A stretch of DNA of 64,000 bases from Undibacterium_A arcticum (GCF_042660705.1 NZ_JBHSUQ010000001.1), one strand, 5' to 3'. Numbered from the stretch's first letter, positions 17,775-27,773 are shown. Numbers and translations are program-made. The notes: generated by a model from the sequence alone, not told the origin.

Positions 17775-18644
17775 TTACAGCAAATGCGCCAGCGGGTGTC
17801 GCGTCAGCGCTTTAGCTTTCCAGGCCTGCCAAATGCCGGGCACTTGGTTGAGCACCGCATCGACTGCCTGTTCGTCGGCAAACGCGCAAAACACGCAAGC
17901 GCCGGAGCCGGTCATTCTAGCATCACCGTAAGCCTTGAGCCACTCAATCGCGGCGGCCACCGGCGGAAACAGCTGACTGGCGACGACTTGCAGGTCGTTT
18001 TTTCCGAAGCCAATTGGCCTACTGGAAAAGTCCGCTATTTTGACGACTTTCGTATCCCTTGTCAAACTTTCTGCGCAAAAAATTGTGGCGGTCGGCACCG
18101 CCACGCCCGGTTCGATCACCAGATACCAGCAATCGGGCGTTTCGACCGCTGCCAGATCCTCGCCCACGCCTTCGGCGAATGCGTTCTGGCCGAAGATAAA
18201 AAACGGCACATCGGCGCCCAGTTGCAATCCGAGCGCCATCAGCTGGGCCCGCGTCAGGCCGGCTTGCCACAAATGATTCAGCGCGATCAGCGTGGTCGCG
18301 GCATCGGACGAGCCGCCGCCCAAGCCGCCGCCCATCGGCAGCCGTTTCTCGATCGCGATGTCGGCGCCGGCGGCAATCTTGCCATGTGTTTGCAGCAGCC
18401 GCGCGGCGCGCACGATCAGATCGGACTGTTCCGGCACACCGGCGATCTCGGTGCTGCGACGGATCACGCCGTCATCACGCACCTGGAAGTGCAGCAGGTC
18501 GCCGTGATCGATCAGCTGGAACACGGTTTGCAGCAGGTGGTAGCCGTCCGGCCGCCGACCGGTGACATGCAAAAACAGGTTCAGCTTGGCGGGGGCCGGG
18601 CAATTGTCGAGAGTGCGCGCGTGCCGGAGATCCTGCGTTGGCAT
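17775..18644 (-). CDS. ispE: 4-diphosphocytidyl-2-C-methyl-D-erythritol kinase
   Basis: IspE phosphorylates CDP-methylerythritol with ATP in the non-mevalonate isoprenoid pathway. The protein shows the GHMP-kinase features: the N-terminal PAPAKLNLFLHVTGRRPDGYH with the catalytic-region Lys, the ATP loop LPMGGGLGGGSSDAATTL, and the C-terminal MTGSGACVFCAF. Its 289 residues are normal for the family. Its ATG overlaps the end of lolB, so the two are co-translated, and tRNA-Gln and prs follow downstream. Confidence 0.97.
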   Translation of the reverse strand: MPTQDLRHARTLDNCPAPAKLNLFLHVTGRRPDGYHLLQTVFQLIDHGDLLHFQVRDDGVIRRSTEIAGVPEQSDLIVRAARLLQTHGKIAAGADIAIEKRLPMGGGLGGGSSDAATTLIALNHLWQAGLTRAQLMALGLQLGADVPFFIFGQNAFAEGVGEDLAAVETPDCWYLVIEPGVAVPTATIFCAESLTRDTKVVKIADFSSRPIGFGKNDLQVVASQLFPPVAAAIEWLKAYGDARMTGSGACVFCAFADEQAVDAVLNQVPGIWQAWKAKALTRHPLAHLL

Positions 18645-19288
18645 CAGCGCGCCTGCCAGCTATCGATCACGATGCGCATCGAGACTTCGCCGGCTTGCGC
18701 CGTGCTGCGCGCCAGATCGATCCGCTTGGGGTGTGTGATCGTTGCGCCGTTGCGGTCGGGTTCGTCCTGCCAGCTGACATAGCGGATGCGCCAGCCGTCG
18801 CGGGTGTTGACGCTGTCGTTTTGCGCGCTGGCGATGAAACGCCGACCGTCGACGTTGGTGGCAAAACCCTGTAGCCATTCGCGCAGACCGGCGACCGGCA
18901 GCGGCCAGCCAAGAGCATCGGCGGCCAGCGCATCGACATCGGCCGCGGCGCGCGGCGCGCGCCCGGCCTTGGTCAGGGTTGAACTGCGGGGGCCGACTTC
19001 GATCGTGGCCATGGTCTGTCCGAGAGGCGACAGCAAGGTGATGCCGGCCCGATCGCCGCTCTGGATCCAGTTGAAGCTGCCGTGCACCGCCTGATCCTTG
19101 CCGTCCTGCTGATACAGCACCGACAGCCGGCCGCTCAGGTCGATGTTGTCGCGGTAGGGCCGCGCCGCCAGTTGCTGCATGCCGGGCAGGCCGGTGCGTT
19201 GCGCCGGAGCCTGATTGATTGCGGCGCAGGCGCTCAGCAAGACTGGTAGCAGCAAGGCGCTCGCCAGCGGCAGGCGGCGCGCCCGCAA
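18644..19288 (-). CDS. lolB: Outer-membrane lipoprotein LolB
   Basis: LolB receives lipoproteins from LolA and inserts them in the outer membrane. The N-terminus is a lipoprotein signal (LPLASALLLPVLLSACAA, lipobox LSAC), and the rest follows the LolB pattern: the DNIDLSGRLSVLYQQDGKDQ strand region, a hydrophobic SPLGQTMATIEV, and WRIRYVSWQ near the end. The best available start is the TTG at 19288; no ATG or GTG lies between it and the signal peptide. It overlaps ispE by a few bases. Confidence 0.9.
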   Translation of the reverse strand: MRARRLPLASALLLPVLLSACAAINQAPAQRTGLPGMQQLAARPYRDNIDLSGRLSVLYQQDGKDQAVHGSFNWIQSGDRAGITLLSPLGQTMATIEVGPRSSTLTKAGRAPRAAADVDALAADALGWPLPVAGLREWLQGFATNVDGRRFIASAQNDSVNTRDGWRIRYVSWQDEPDRNGATITHPKRIDLARSTAQAGEVSMRIVIDSWQAR

Positions 19289-19413
19289 TGGTGCGCGCGC
19301 GACCAGCGCGAAAGTCCGGACCAGGGCTCGTGTTTTCTTGCCGAAATATTGATTTATGAGGGAGTATGTATTAAAAATGGCATGCGCCGTAATGATTTAT
19401 TGGGGTTTAAAAA

Positions 19414-19429
19414 ATACTGGGCCTAGTAT
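19414..19429. repeat. AT-flanked palindrome ATACTGGG/CCTAGTAT
   Basis: A 16-base near-perfect palindrome set between A and T tracts, in the gap between the TPR gene and lolB. Similar sites occur at 33874-33888 and 50216-50235. Confidence 0.5.
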
Positions 19430-19467
19430 ATTTTTTGAGGCGGTCGATGCCAAACGGCTGTCGAGGC

Positions 19468-21270
19468 TTACAACTGCACATTCAGGCGTGCCAGTGTGCT
19501 TTTCAGCGCGTCGTTTTTCGGGTCTTTGCTGCGTACTTCGCGCCACAGTTGCTGGGCATCGGTTTTTTGTCCCTCGGCCCACAGCACTTCGCCCAGATGC
19601 ACCGCGATTTCGGCATCCGGACGCAGCGCATAGGCGCGCCGCAACTGCTGCTCGGCCTGCTTCAAATTGCCCATCCGGAACTGGACCCAGCCCATGCTGT
19701 CCATGATGAACGGATCGTCCGGCGCCAGTTTCAGCGCGGTGTCGATCAGTGCGAACGCTTCGGCCAGGCGCAGGTTGCGATCGGCCAGCGCATAGCCGAG
19801 CGCGTTATACGCTTGCTGGCTGTTCGGCGCCTGCGCGATGATCTTGCGCAGCGAGGTTTCCATGCTGGCCAGATTGTTGCGCTTCTCCGCCATCATCGCG
19901 TAGTCGTACAGCAGGTCGTTGTTGTCGGGAAAGCGCTTGAGGCCGGCTTCCAGCGCCGCGTAGGCTGCCTGCTCGCGCCCCCCGTCGCGCAGGATCATTG
20001 AATCGGCCAGCACCACCTGTACCTGGTCGCGAGTCGATTCCGGCTTCAATTCCGCCAGTAACTTTTGCGCGCCGGCGAGGTCGCCGCGCTTCGCGATCAG
20101 CTGCGCGCGTTTCAATTGGGCATTGAACCAGGCCGGCTTCTGGCCGTCGGCGTCCTCGATTTTTTCCAGCCATTTCAGTGCGGCAGCGGTGTCGTCACGC
20201 TCTTCGGCGATCTGGGCCAGGATCAGAAGCACCTGCGATGGATCGCGCTCGTCGTTTTCACGCGCCGACAGCAGATCCAGGTAGTGCGTGAAATACTGTT
20301 CGGCGGCTTTCGGGTTCTTCATCTGCAGCGCCAGGATGCCGAGCGCAAACATCGCTTGCAGGTCCTGCGGCTGGGCCTTGAGCAAGGTCTCGAATTGGCT
20401 GCGGGCCTGGGCGTACTGTTTCTGGTCGACCAGCATGCGGGCGTAGGCGAGGCGGACCTCGCGCGCCTTCGGATGGGCCTCGATGAAGGCAGCCACCGAT
20501 TTCTGCGCCTGCTGCAGGTCCGGTGTGACCTGCGCCAGTGTCAGGATCGCCAGCTCGGAATCGGGCTGAAGGGTAAGCGCGGTATGGGCTTCTTCGGCCG
20601 CGCGTGCGTTGTCGCCGGCAGCGGTGGCCGATTGCGCCAGCGCAATATGGGCTTCCGGCGTTGACAGGTAGGGTGCCAGCAACTGCTCGAGCAGCGCAAA
20701 TGCGGCGGCCTTGTTCTTGGCGCCGGCCAGAATGCGCTGCACCTGGAACATCATCAGGCCGCGCCGCTGCGGGCTGGCTTCCTGCAGCCGCTGCGCCAAG
20801 ATCGGTTGCGCCTCGTCCAGCTTGTCACTCAGCACGATGAAGCCGAGCAGATACTGGGTCGCTTCTTCCGAATGCGGCGCCAGGTCATGCCACAGCCGAA
20901 CTGCCGCCAGTGCCTCGGCCGGCTGTTTGGCAGCGAGCGCGATTTCGGCGGCGCGGCGTGCGATGCGCTGGTCGTGCGTGCGCTGCGCCACGTCCAGCAT
21001 GGTGCTATAGGCGGCCTGCCACTGGCCGCGCTGGTAGGCGAGGTTGGCCGCCATCAGCTTGTACAGAATTTCGCTGGTCAAGGCGTTCGACGGCAGCGCG
21101 TCGGCGCCGGCCGATTCTGCCGAGTCTTCTGCTTCCGGTGCGGCCGTGTCAGCGGCCGTATCGGATACCGCCAAGTCCGGCTGTGGCGCGACCGGTTGCG
21201 CCGGCCGCTCGGCGCTGGCGCAGGCGGACAACAAGGCCGACACGGTTACAATGAGAAAAAGTTTTTTCAA
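19468..21270 (-). CDS. TPR-repeat lipoprotein
   Basis: The 600-residue protein opens with a lipoprotein signal (MKKLFLIVTVSALLSACAS, lipobox LSAC) and an acidic Ala/Pro-rich linker. A long array of TPR helices follows (for example AEEAHTALTLQPDSELAILT, MGNLKQAEQQLRRAYALRP). Such proteins act as periplasmic scaffolds at the outer membrane; the partner is unknown. The TTG start at 21270 has AGGA seven bases upstream. It lies just upstream of lolB-ispE in the same direction, with a 180-base gap that contains a palindrome, so it may be a separate transcript. mutM diverges from it. Confidence 0.9.
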   Translation of the reverse strand: MKKLFLIVTVSALLSACASAERPAQPVAPQPDLAVSDTAADTAAPEAEDSAESAGADALPSNALTSEILYKLMAANLAYQRGQWQAAYSTMLDVAQRTHDQRIARRAAEIALAAKQPAEALAAVRLWHDLAPHSEEATQYLLGFIVLSDKLDEAQPILAQRLQEASPQRRGLMMFQVQRILAGAKNKAAAFALLEQLLAPYLSTPEAHIALAQSATAAGDNARAAEEAHTALTLQPDSELAILTLAQVTPDLQQAQKSVAAFIEAHPKAREVRLAYARMLVDQKQYAQARSQFETLLKAQPQDLQAMFALGILALQMKNPKAAEQYFTHYLDLLSARENDERDPSQVLLILAQIAEERDDTAAALKWLEKIEDADGQKPAWFNAQLKRAQLIAKRGDLAGAQKLLAELKPESTRDQVQVVLADSMILRDGGREQAAYAALEAGLKRFPDNNDLLYDYAMMAEKRNNLASMETSLRKIIAQAPNSQQAYNALGYALADRNLRLAEAFALIDTALKLAPDDPFIMDSMGWVQFRMGNLKQAEQQLRRAYALRPDAEIAVHLGEVLWAEGQKTDAQQLWREVRSKDPKNDALKSTLARLNVQL

Positions 21271-21469
21271 GGGGAAATCCTGGCGCGTTGGACAAGGCTG
21301 ACGATTTTCCGATTTTACGCCGAAGCCACGCGCAAGGTTTGCGCTGCGGCTCCAAACCGCCGTTTTTTTGCTTTATTTACAATCCGATACATGTGATTGA
21401 TACATGTGATTTATTCGAATACCCGAACTATGCAATTTTCCCTGATTCAGCCTGAGTCCACGGTGCGCG

Positions 21470-22303
21470 ATGCCTGAATTGCCAGAAGTCGAAGTCACCC
21501 GGCGCGGTGTAGCGCCGCACCTGGAAGGGCGCGTCGTCAGCGCCGTCACGCTGCGTCGTGACGGCTTGCGCTGGCCGTTCCCGGCCGATCTGGCGCAACT
21601 ATTGAGCGGCCGCACGGTGCGTTCGACCGGCCGCCGCGGCAAATATCTGTTGCTCGAATTCGATCATGGCACGCTGATCATCCATCTCGGCATGTCCGGC
21701 CATCTGCGGATCCTGCCAAGCGCGGTACCGCCAAAAAAGCACGACCATTTCGACCTGGTGGTGCAAGGCGCCGCCGGACCGCAGATCCTGCGCATGACCG
21801 ATCCGCGCCGCTTCGGCGCCGTGCTGTGGCATGCGCGCGAGGACGGCGACATCGAACACCATCTGCTGCTGCGCGGGCTCGGCGTGGAGCCGCTGGGCGA
21901 CGCATTTTCGGCGCAGCTGCTGTATCGCGAGACGCGCAGGCGCAGCGCATCGATCAAGCAAGTGTTGCTCGCAGGCGACATCGTGGTCGGGGTCGGCAAT
22001 ATCTACGCGTCCGAGAGCCTGTTTCGCGCCGGCATCAATCCGAAAACCCCGGCGCACCGCATCGGCCTTGCGCGCTACGAGAAGCTGGCGCAGGCGATCC
22101 GCGTCATTTTGGCCGCCGCGATCGAGCAGGGCGGCAGCACGCTGCGCGATTTCATCGGCGCCGACGGTCAAGCCGGGTATTTCCAGCAGTCATATTTCGT
22201 CTATGATCGTAGCGGTCAGGATTGTCGCGTGTGCGGCGCTGCCGTGCGTCAGATCAAGCAGGGGCAGCGCTCTACTTTTTATTGCGTCAATTGTCAGAAA
22301 TGA
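21470..22303 (+). CDS. mutM: Formamidopyrimidine-DNA glycosylase
   Basis: MutM (Fpg) excises 8-oxoguanine and formamidopyrimidines and nicks the abasic site. The catalytic N-terminal Pro is present in MPELPEVEVTRRGVAPHL with Glu3; the H2TH region reads VGVGNIYASESLFRAGINP; and the C-terminal zinc finger has CRVCGAAVRQIKQGQRST followed by YCVNCQ. Length, 277 residues, is normal. Together with mutY less than 2 kb downstream it forms the 8-oxoguanine repair pair, with a GTPase gene between them. Confidence 0.97.
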   Translation: MPELPEVEVTRRGVAPHLEGRVVSAVTLRRDGLRWPFPADLAQLLSGRTVRSTGRRGKYLLLEFDHGTLIIHLGMSGHLRILPSAVPPKKHDHFDLVVQGAAGPQILRMTDPRRFGAVLWHAREDGDIEHHLLLRGLGVEPLGDAFSAQLLYRETRRRSASIKQVLLAGDIVVGVGNIYASESLFRAGINPKTPAHRIGLARYEKLAQAIRVILAAAIEQGGSTLRDFIGADGQAGYFQQSYFVYDRSGQDCRVCGAAVRQIKQGQRSTFYCVNCQK

Positions 22304-22346
22304 AGCCAGGAATGAAGCCAGAACAATTATTTACAGGGTGGGAAAA

Positions 22347-24294
22347 GTGAGCAATCTGGTCCAACAGTTCCAGCAATACAGCGATTGGCGCCATGGCGTC
22401 GTGACGGCGCTTCAACAATATCGCCACTGTATCGGTGCCACCGACCTGGCCGATGCCGCCAGCGACCAGCGGCTGGAACGCGTGCTGGCGCGGCTGGCCG
22501 ACGACAAGCTGTCAATCGCCTTCGTCGCCGAATTCTCGCGCGGCAAGTCGGAACTGATCAACGCGATCTTCTTCGCCGATTACGGCCAGCGCATCCTGCC
22601 GTCTGCGGCCGGCCGCACTACCATGTGCCCGACCGAATTGCTGTACGACGAAACCTTTCCGCCGTGCATCCGTCTGCTGCCGATCGAAACGCGCGCCGCC
22701 GCCCAAACTACCAGCGATTTGAAGGCCCACAGCCAGGCCTGGACCGTGATGTCGCTCGACATCTCGTCCGGCGACGGTATGCTGGAAGCGTTCAAGCAGG
22801 TCAGCCTGACCAAGCGGGTCTCGATCGAGGAAGCCAAGCGCTACGGTCTGTATGACGAGAGCGATCCCGACGCGTTGATGGCAGTGGACAACATGGGGCA
22901 GGTCGAAATTTCACAATGGCGTCACGCGATCGTCAACTTCCCGCATCCGCTGCTGAAGGAGGGGCTGATCATTCTCGATACGCCGGGACTGAATGCAATC
23001 GGTACCGAACCGGAACTGACGCTGAACCTGATTCCGAACGCGCACGCGGTGCTGTTCGTGCTGGCTGCCGATACCGGCGTCACCAAGAGCGATATCGAGG
23101 TGTGGCGCAACCACATCGGCAGCGGCGCCGGCAGCGGCCGCATGGTGGTGCTCAACAAGATCGACAGCATGTGGGACGAGTTGCGTAGCGAGGCCGAGAT
23201 CGAGCAGCAGATCGAGCGCCAAGTGGCGACGGTGGCGCAGATGCTGGGCCTGGAGCAGCGTCAGGTGTTCCCGGTGTCGGCGCAAAGGCCTGGTCGGCAA
23301 GATCAATCGCGACGCCAGGCTGCTGCACAGAAGCCGTTTGCCGAAGCTGGAAACGGCGTTGTCGGACGAGCTGATCCCGGCCAAGAAAGATATCATCCGC
23401 ACCCAGCTGGCGGCCGACATCGGCGAACTGACCGCATCGAAGCAGGCGCTGATGGCATCGCGCACGCGCAACGTGGTAGAGCAGCTGTTCGAGCTGAAGA
23501 GCCTGCGCGGCAAAAACAATAATGTGGTCGAACACATGATGAAGCGGATCGAAATCGAGAAAAAGGAATTCGACGGCAGCCTGATCAAGCTGCAGGGAAC
23601 GCGCTCGGTGTTCGCCCGCCTGTCGACCGAGGTGTTTACCAGCCTCGGCATGGACATCCTGAAAGAAGACATCAGGAAGACGCGCGATGCGATGAACAAG
23701 AGCACGTTCTCGACCGGCCTGCGCGATGCGGTCCGGCAATTCTTCGCACAGAGCCGGCACAACCTCGAATTATCCGATCGCAAGACCGATGAGATCGGCG
23801 AGATGATGTCGGTGATGTACCGCAAGTTCTCGACCGAACATGGGCTGGCCGTGTCGACCCCGATGCCGTTCTCGCTCGACAAGTATCACAAGGAGCTGGC
23901 GATGATCGAAAGCGTGTATCAGAAGCAATTCACCACGGCGGCGTTGATGACGACCACGCGGGTGATGCTGATGGAAAAATTTTTCGACTCGATCGCATCG
24001 CGCGTGAAACACAGCTTCCTGCAGGCCAATCGTGATGTTGAAGCCTGGCTCAAGGTCATTATGGCGCCGCTCGAAGCCCAGATCCGCGCGCACAAGGAGC
24101 AGTTGAAGCACCGCATGCAGTCGCTCCAGCGCATCCACCAGGCTACCGACAGCCTGGAAGACAGGATCCAGAGCTTTGAACAAATGCAGGGCGAACTGGA
24201 GCGGCAGAAGAAAAACCTGGTCGCGTTCGAAACCAGCCTGAAAGCGGCCATCGCGGGCGAGTCGCCGGCGTTTGCTGCCGATAAAGCGGCTTAG
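22347..24294 (+). CDS. Dynamin-like GTPase, frame broken at an A run
   Basis: Two frames join into a protein of about 649 residues. The GTPase domain has the P-loop AEFSRGKSELINAI (about 61-74), G3 DTPGLNAIG and G4 NKID, spaced as in bacterial dynamin-like proteins. The C-terminal half is long and helical with extended heptad-like stretches (LKHRMQSLQRIHQATDSLED), as expected for an assembly stalk. The break is at 23284-23286: GCGCAAAGGC would read A-Q-K-G-L-V-G-K if AAA were AAAAA. The GTG at 22347 is preceded by a weak ribosome site and is in frame. The gene sits between mutM and mutY and just overlaps one possible mutY start. Its role is unknown; membrane remodelling is the family's general function. 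Confidence 0.85.
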
Positions 24295-24301
24295 TTCAAT
24301 C

Positions 24302-25483
24302 TTGAAACGCATAGTCGGTGCGCGACCATCGCCGCTCGCGCCGGAACAGTTTATCGATCCGGAGTTTTCACGGCAGGTGATCGGCTGGCAGCAGCAACAT
24401 GGGCGCCACGCGCTGCCGTGGCAAAACACGCGCGATGCGTACCGGATCTGGCTGTCGGAGATCATGTTGCAACAGACCCAGGTCGCGGCCGTGATTCCAT
24501 ATTACCAGCGCTTCCTGCAACGCTGCCCCGATGTCAGCGCACTGGCAGAGGCGCCTTCGGAACACGTGATGGCCTTGTGGAGCGGACTCGGCTACTACAC
24601 CCGTGCGCGCAATCTGCATAAATGCGCGCAACGGATCGTGGCCGAATATGGTGGCGTGTTTCCGGACGATCCGGCCCTGCTGGCCGAGCTGCCCGGCATC
24701 GGCCGTTCCACCGCCGCCGCGATCGCGGCGTTTTCCAGCGGCAGCCGCGCCGCGATCCTGGACGGCAATGTCAAACGGGTGTTTGCGCGGGTATTCGGCA
24801 TCGACGGCTATCCCGGCGCCAAGCCGGTCGAAGACTTGTTGTGGCAACGGGCCGAGGCGCTGTTGCCGGCACACGGTATCGAAGCCTATACGCAGGGACT
24901 GATGGATCTGGGGGCGACGCTCTGCACCCGCAGCAAACCTGTATGCGCGGACTGTCCGCTGGCCGCGCGTTGCGTGGCGCTGGCGACGCAGCGCGTGCAT
25001 GAACTGCCGCAGCGCAAGCCAAAGAAAGCGATCCCGGAAAAACAGACTGCGATGCTGCTGGTGGTCGACGCTGACCGGGTCCTGCTGGAGCAGCGCCCCG
25101 ACAGCGGTATCTGGGGCGGCCTGTTGTCGCTGCCCGAGCTCGATGGTCAGCGCCTCAGCGACCGCAACGACGGCAACGATGACAACGATGACAACGACGA
25201 CGCGCCCGAACTGGCGGCGTTCGGACGCGCCGTCGCGCCGTTTGGCGAGCTGGCCTCGTGCCAGGCATTGCCGGCGTTTTCCCATGTGTTCACGCATTTC
25301 AGGCTGCACATCCGGCCCTACCGCATCACCCTGGCGCGCCGGCTCGAGATGGCAGGGCAGACGCGCCACGTCTGGTACCGCATCGACCAGTTGTCACAGG
25401 CGCCATTGCCGGCGCCGGTCAGAAAACTGTTGCTGAACACCTTGTCGGTTGCCGACTTGTCATCGGTGCTCGCGCCCGGCTGA
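24302..25483 (+). CDS. mutY: Adenine DNA glycosylase
   Basis: MutY removes adenine mispaired with 8-oxoguanine. Visible are PWQNTRDAYRIWLSEIMLQQ with the catalytic Glu, the helix-hairpin-helix LPGIGRSTAAAIAAF followed by the catalytic Asp in ILDGNVKRVFARVFG, and the 4Fe-4S loop C-x6-C-x2-C-x5-C (CTRSKPVCADCPLAARC). The C-terminal NUDIX-like recognition domain follows. The start is uncertain: TTG at 24302 avoids overlap with the GTPase gene, while TTG at 24272 is also open. An Asp/Asn-rich insert from a near-repeat (DGNDDNDDNDD, about 25168-25200) lies in the C-terminal domain and is unusual. Confidence 0.95.
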   Translation: MKRIVGARPSPLAPEQFIDPEFSRQVIGWQQQHGRHALPWQNTRDAYRIWLSEIMLQQTQVAAVIPYYQRFLQRCPDVSALAEAPSEHVMALWSGLGYYTRARNLHKCAQRIVAEYGGVFPDDPALLAELPGIGRSTAAAIAAFSSGSRAAILDGNVKRVFARVFGIDGYPGAKPVEDLLWQRAEALLPAHGIEAYTQGLMDLGATLCTRSKPVCADCPLAARCVALATQRVHELPQRKPKKAIPEKQTAMLLVVDADRVLLEQRPDSGIWGGLLSLPELDGQRLSDRNDGNDDNDDNDDAPELAAFGRAVAPFGELASCQALPAFSHVFTHFRLHIRPYRITLARRLEMAGQTRHVWYRIDQLSQAPLPAPVRKLLLNTLSVADLSSVLAPG

Positions 25484-25497
25484 GCAGCGCCGCCGGC

Positions 25498-26640
25498 TTA
25501 TTGTTCCCACTCCACCCGGTTGCGCCCGAGCTTCTTGGCGCGATACAGCGCGCTATCGGCGCGCTCGATCAGCTGCCCGATCGTTTCTCCGTCCCGGTAT
25601 TGCGCAACGCCGATCGACACCGAGATGCCTGTTTTGTGAAGGATCGGCTGCAAGTCGAGAAAGCCCGCGTGCACCCGCAGGCGCTCCGCATGCATCACCG
25701 CGCCTTTCAATTCTGACCCCAGCAGCAGGTGCATGAACTCGTCGCCGCCGTAGCGGCCGAACACATCGGTGGCGCGGATTGAGTCGTGCGCGACCTTGAC
25801 GAATTCGCGCAGAATCCGATCGCCGATCTGATGGCCGTTATCGTCGTTGATGATCTTGAAATGATCGATGTCGATCAGGCAGATGCAGAACGGCACCGAC
25901 TGGGTATCGGCATTGTGTTTTGCCTGTGTCAGTTCGTGATTGAGCCGGTGCCGGTTATAACTGCCGGTCAGTTCATCGCGCACCGCGCGTTCTTGGACAT
26001 GTTCGAGTTGATCCTGGGTGCTGGCGAGTCTGGCGAGCAAATTGCGGATCTGAATCGCGATCACGATCAGACCGGCGAACAGCAGGCACAGGACAACCCA
26101 ACGCATCAGGTCATGCTGGAATTCGGTCGCGGATCCTTGCTGATACCCGCGCAGCAGGATCACCAACAGGTAAGCGCTCAACCACCCGACGGCGAGCAGG
26201 ATATGACGGCGCGTGTCGAGATGGAATATGCCGAACAGGAAGGCCGTCAGCATGAAGGCGTCGAGCGAAATCTCGGTCGAGCGATTCAGGTAGGCGACCA
26301 GCAGCATGGTGAAGGTCGCCGCGCAGATGACCGGCAGCGTCAGGGTCGGTTCGCGAAAGCGGCGGTGCAGTCCGGAACGGAACATGCCATAAAACAGGAT
26401 CATGAAAAACAGCACCAGCGCGCCACCGCTCAGCAGCACGTTGCCGCTGATATTGCCCATCCGATACAACACAAACAGATTCAGCACATACAGCGTAGCA
26501 GCCAGCACCGCACAGTGGCCCCGGTTGACACGCAAGCCCTGTCGCTCTTGCCAGTGCGAGAAATGTTGTTTGAGCAGCGCTGGTATGCCAGATCCAAGCT
26601 GCTTGCTGATGCGGGCTTGCGCGCTTTTTTCGTTCAGCAT
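25498..26640 (-). CDS. Membrane-bound diguanylate cyclase (GGDEF)
   Basis: The 380-residue protein has about six hydrophobic segments in its first 200 residues (for example AVLAATLYVLNLFVLY, ALVLFFMILFYGMF, WVVLCLLFAGLIVIAI). A short coil (QDQLEHVQERAVRDELTGSY) and a GGDEF domain follow. The catalytic motif is GRYGGDEFMHLL, with DIDHFKIINDDNGHQIG upstream, so cyclic di-GMP synthesis is expected at the inner membrane. The N-terminal membrane module resembles MASE-type sensors in layout, but I cannot assign one. It is convergent with mutY. Confidence 0.9.
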   Translation of the reverse strand: MLNEKSAQARISKQLGSGIPALLKQHFSHWQERQGLRVNRGHCAVLAATLYVLNLFVLYRMGNISGNVLLSGGALVLFFMILFYGMFRSGLHRRFREPTLTLPVICAATFTMLLVAYLNRSTEISLDAFMLTAFLFGIFHLDTRRHILLAVGWLSAYLLVILLRGYQQGSATEFQHDLMRWVVLCLLFAGLIVIAIQIRNLLARLASTQDQLEHVQERAVRDELTGSYNRHRLNHELTQAKHNADTQSVPFCICLIDIDHFKIINDDNGHQIGDRILREFVKVAHDSIRATDVFGRYGGDEFMHLLLGSELKGAVMHAERLRVHAGFLDLQPILHKTGISVSIGVAQYRDGETIGQLIERADSALYRAKKLGRNRVEWEQ

Positions 26641-26865
26641 ATCGGCTAACTACCGGGTAACTATCGGGTGTCAATCCGCTACAGTCGAACCTCGTTCGAT
26701 GCCGGACATGACTATCGAGTTATCCCGGAAATCGCGGCGACCAATATTGCGCTGGAACAACATTGGCGCAGGTTAAGGCACCATCAGGCGAAAAATATGA
26801 TCAGGTGGCGATCAGGACGGGGCACTGCGTGAGTGGAGAACGATGCGGAGAGCGGTCGCCGGCTT

Positions 26866-26886
26866 TGTTGTTGCGATGCAACAACA
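26866..26886. terminator. Hairpin downstream of rapZ
   Basis: TGTTGTTGC and GCAACAACA form a perfect 9-bp stem with a three-base loop, 24 bases beyond the rapZ stop. There is no T run on the minus strand, so a classical intrinsic terminator is doubtful. Confidence 0.35.
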
Positions 26887-26909
26887 GCGGGTCCGCCATC
26901 GGTGGGTGA

Positions 26910-27773
26910 TCAGGACAATTCGCGGTGTCGCAATATGACGCGCTCAGTGGCCTGGAAATACTGTGCCAGATGCTCGACCATGTACACCGAGCGATGCTGG
27001 CCGCCGGTGCATCCGATCGCGACGGTCAGATAGCTGCGGTTGTCATTCTTGAACGACGGCAGCCATTTTTCGACGAAGCCGCGTATATCGGCCAGCAATT
27101 CGCCGGCCTTGGGCTGCGCGTCGAGGAATGTGATGACCGGTGCATCCTTGCCGCTCAGCGGGCGCAGCGTGAGGTCGTAATACGGATTGGGCAACGCGCG
27201 CACGTCGAACACCAGATCGGCGTCCAGCGGCACGCCGTGCTTGAACGCAAACGATTCAAAGAACAGGGTCAGCGGCGCGTGTTCGATCTTGACGATTTCC
27301 CTGATCCAGCTGCGTAATTTGGAGGCCGGCAGATCGGAGGTGTCGATCACATGGCCGAGCATCTCGATTGCGCTCAGCATTTCACGCTCTTCGCTGATGC
27401 ATTCGATCAGGGTGCGCCGGCTGGCCGGATTACTGTTGGCCCGAAACGAGTGCGATAGCGGATGGCTGCGTCGTGTTTCGGAGAAGCGCGCCACCAGCGA
27501 ATGGGTATTGGCAGTCAAGAAAATCACCTTGACGTCGTGCCCCTGGTCGCGCAGCTTGCCGATATCGGTCGGCAAACCGCGCAGCGACGCCGAACTGCGC
27601 GAATCGATCGCCACCGCCAAACGCTGCGTATCCTCGCCGATCAGGGTCGCGACCAAGTCGCACAGCAGGCTCGGCGGCAGATTGTCGACGCAATAGTAGC
27701 CGGCGTCTTCGAGCACATGCAATGCGACCGATTTGCCGGAGCCGGAGATCCCAGTGAGAAGAATTATGCGCAT
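26910..27773 (-). CDS. rapZ: RNase adapter protein RapZ
   Basis: RapZ family proteins bind nucleotides and, in enterobacteria, guide RNase E to the GlmZ small RNA to adjust amino-sugar synthesis. The protein has Walker A GISGSGKSVALHVLED at the N-terminus, the conserved GYYCVDNLPPSLL, and the C-terminal VAIGCTGGQHRSVYMVEHLA. Length, 287 residues, is normal. It is the last gene of a ptsN-hprK-rapZ run. Whether GlmZ regulation exists in this lineage is not known from the sequence. Confidence 0.95.
   Translation of the reverse strand: MRIILLTGISGSGKSVALHVLEDAGYYCVDNLPPSLLCDLVATLIGEDTQRLAVAIDSRSSASLRGLPTDIGKLRDQGHDVKVIFLTANTHSLVARFSETRRSHPLSHSFRANSNPASRRTLIECISEEREMLSAIEMLGHVIDTSDLPASKLRSWIREIVKIEHAPLTLFFESFAFKHGVPLDADLVFDVRALPNPYYDLTLRPLSGKDAPVITFLDAQPKAGELLADIRGFVEKWLPSFKNDNRSYLTVAIGCTGGQHRSVYMVEHLAQYFQATERVILRHRELS

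Noticed and set aside
19414..19429. LexA box
   Set aside because: The betaproteobacterial LexA site centres on CTG and CAG arms with an A+T spacer; the GGGCC centre here does not fit.
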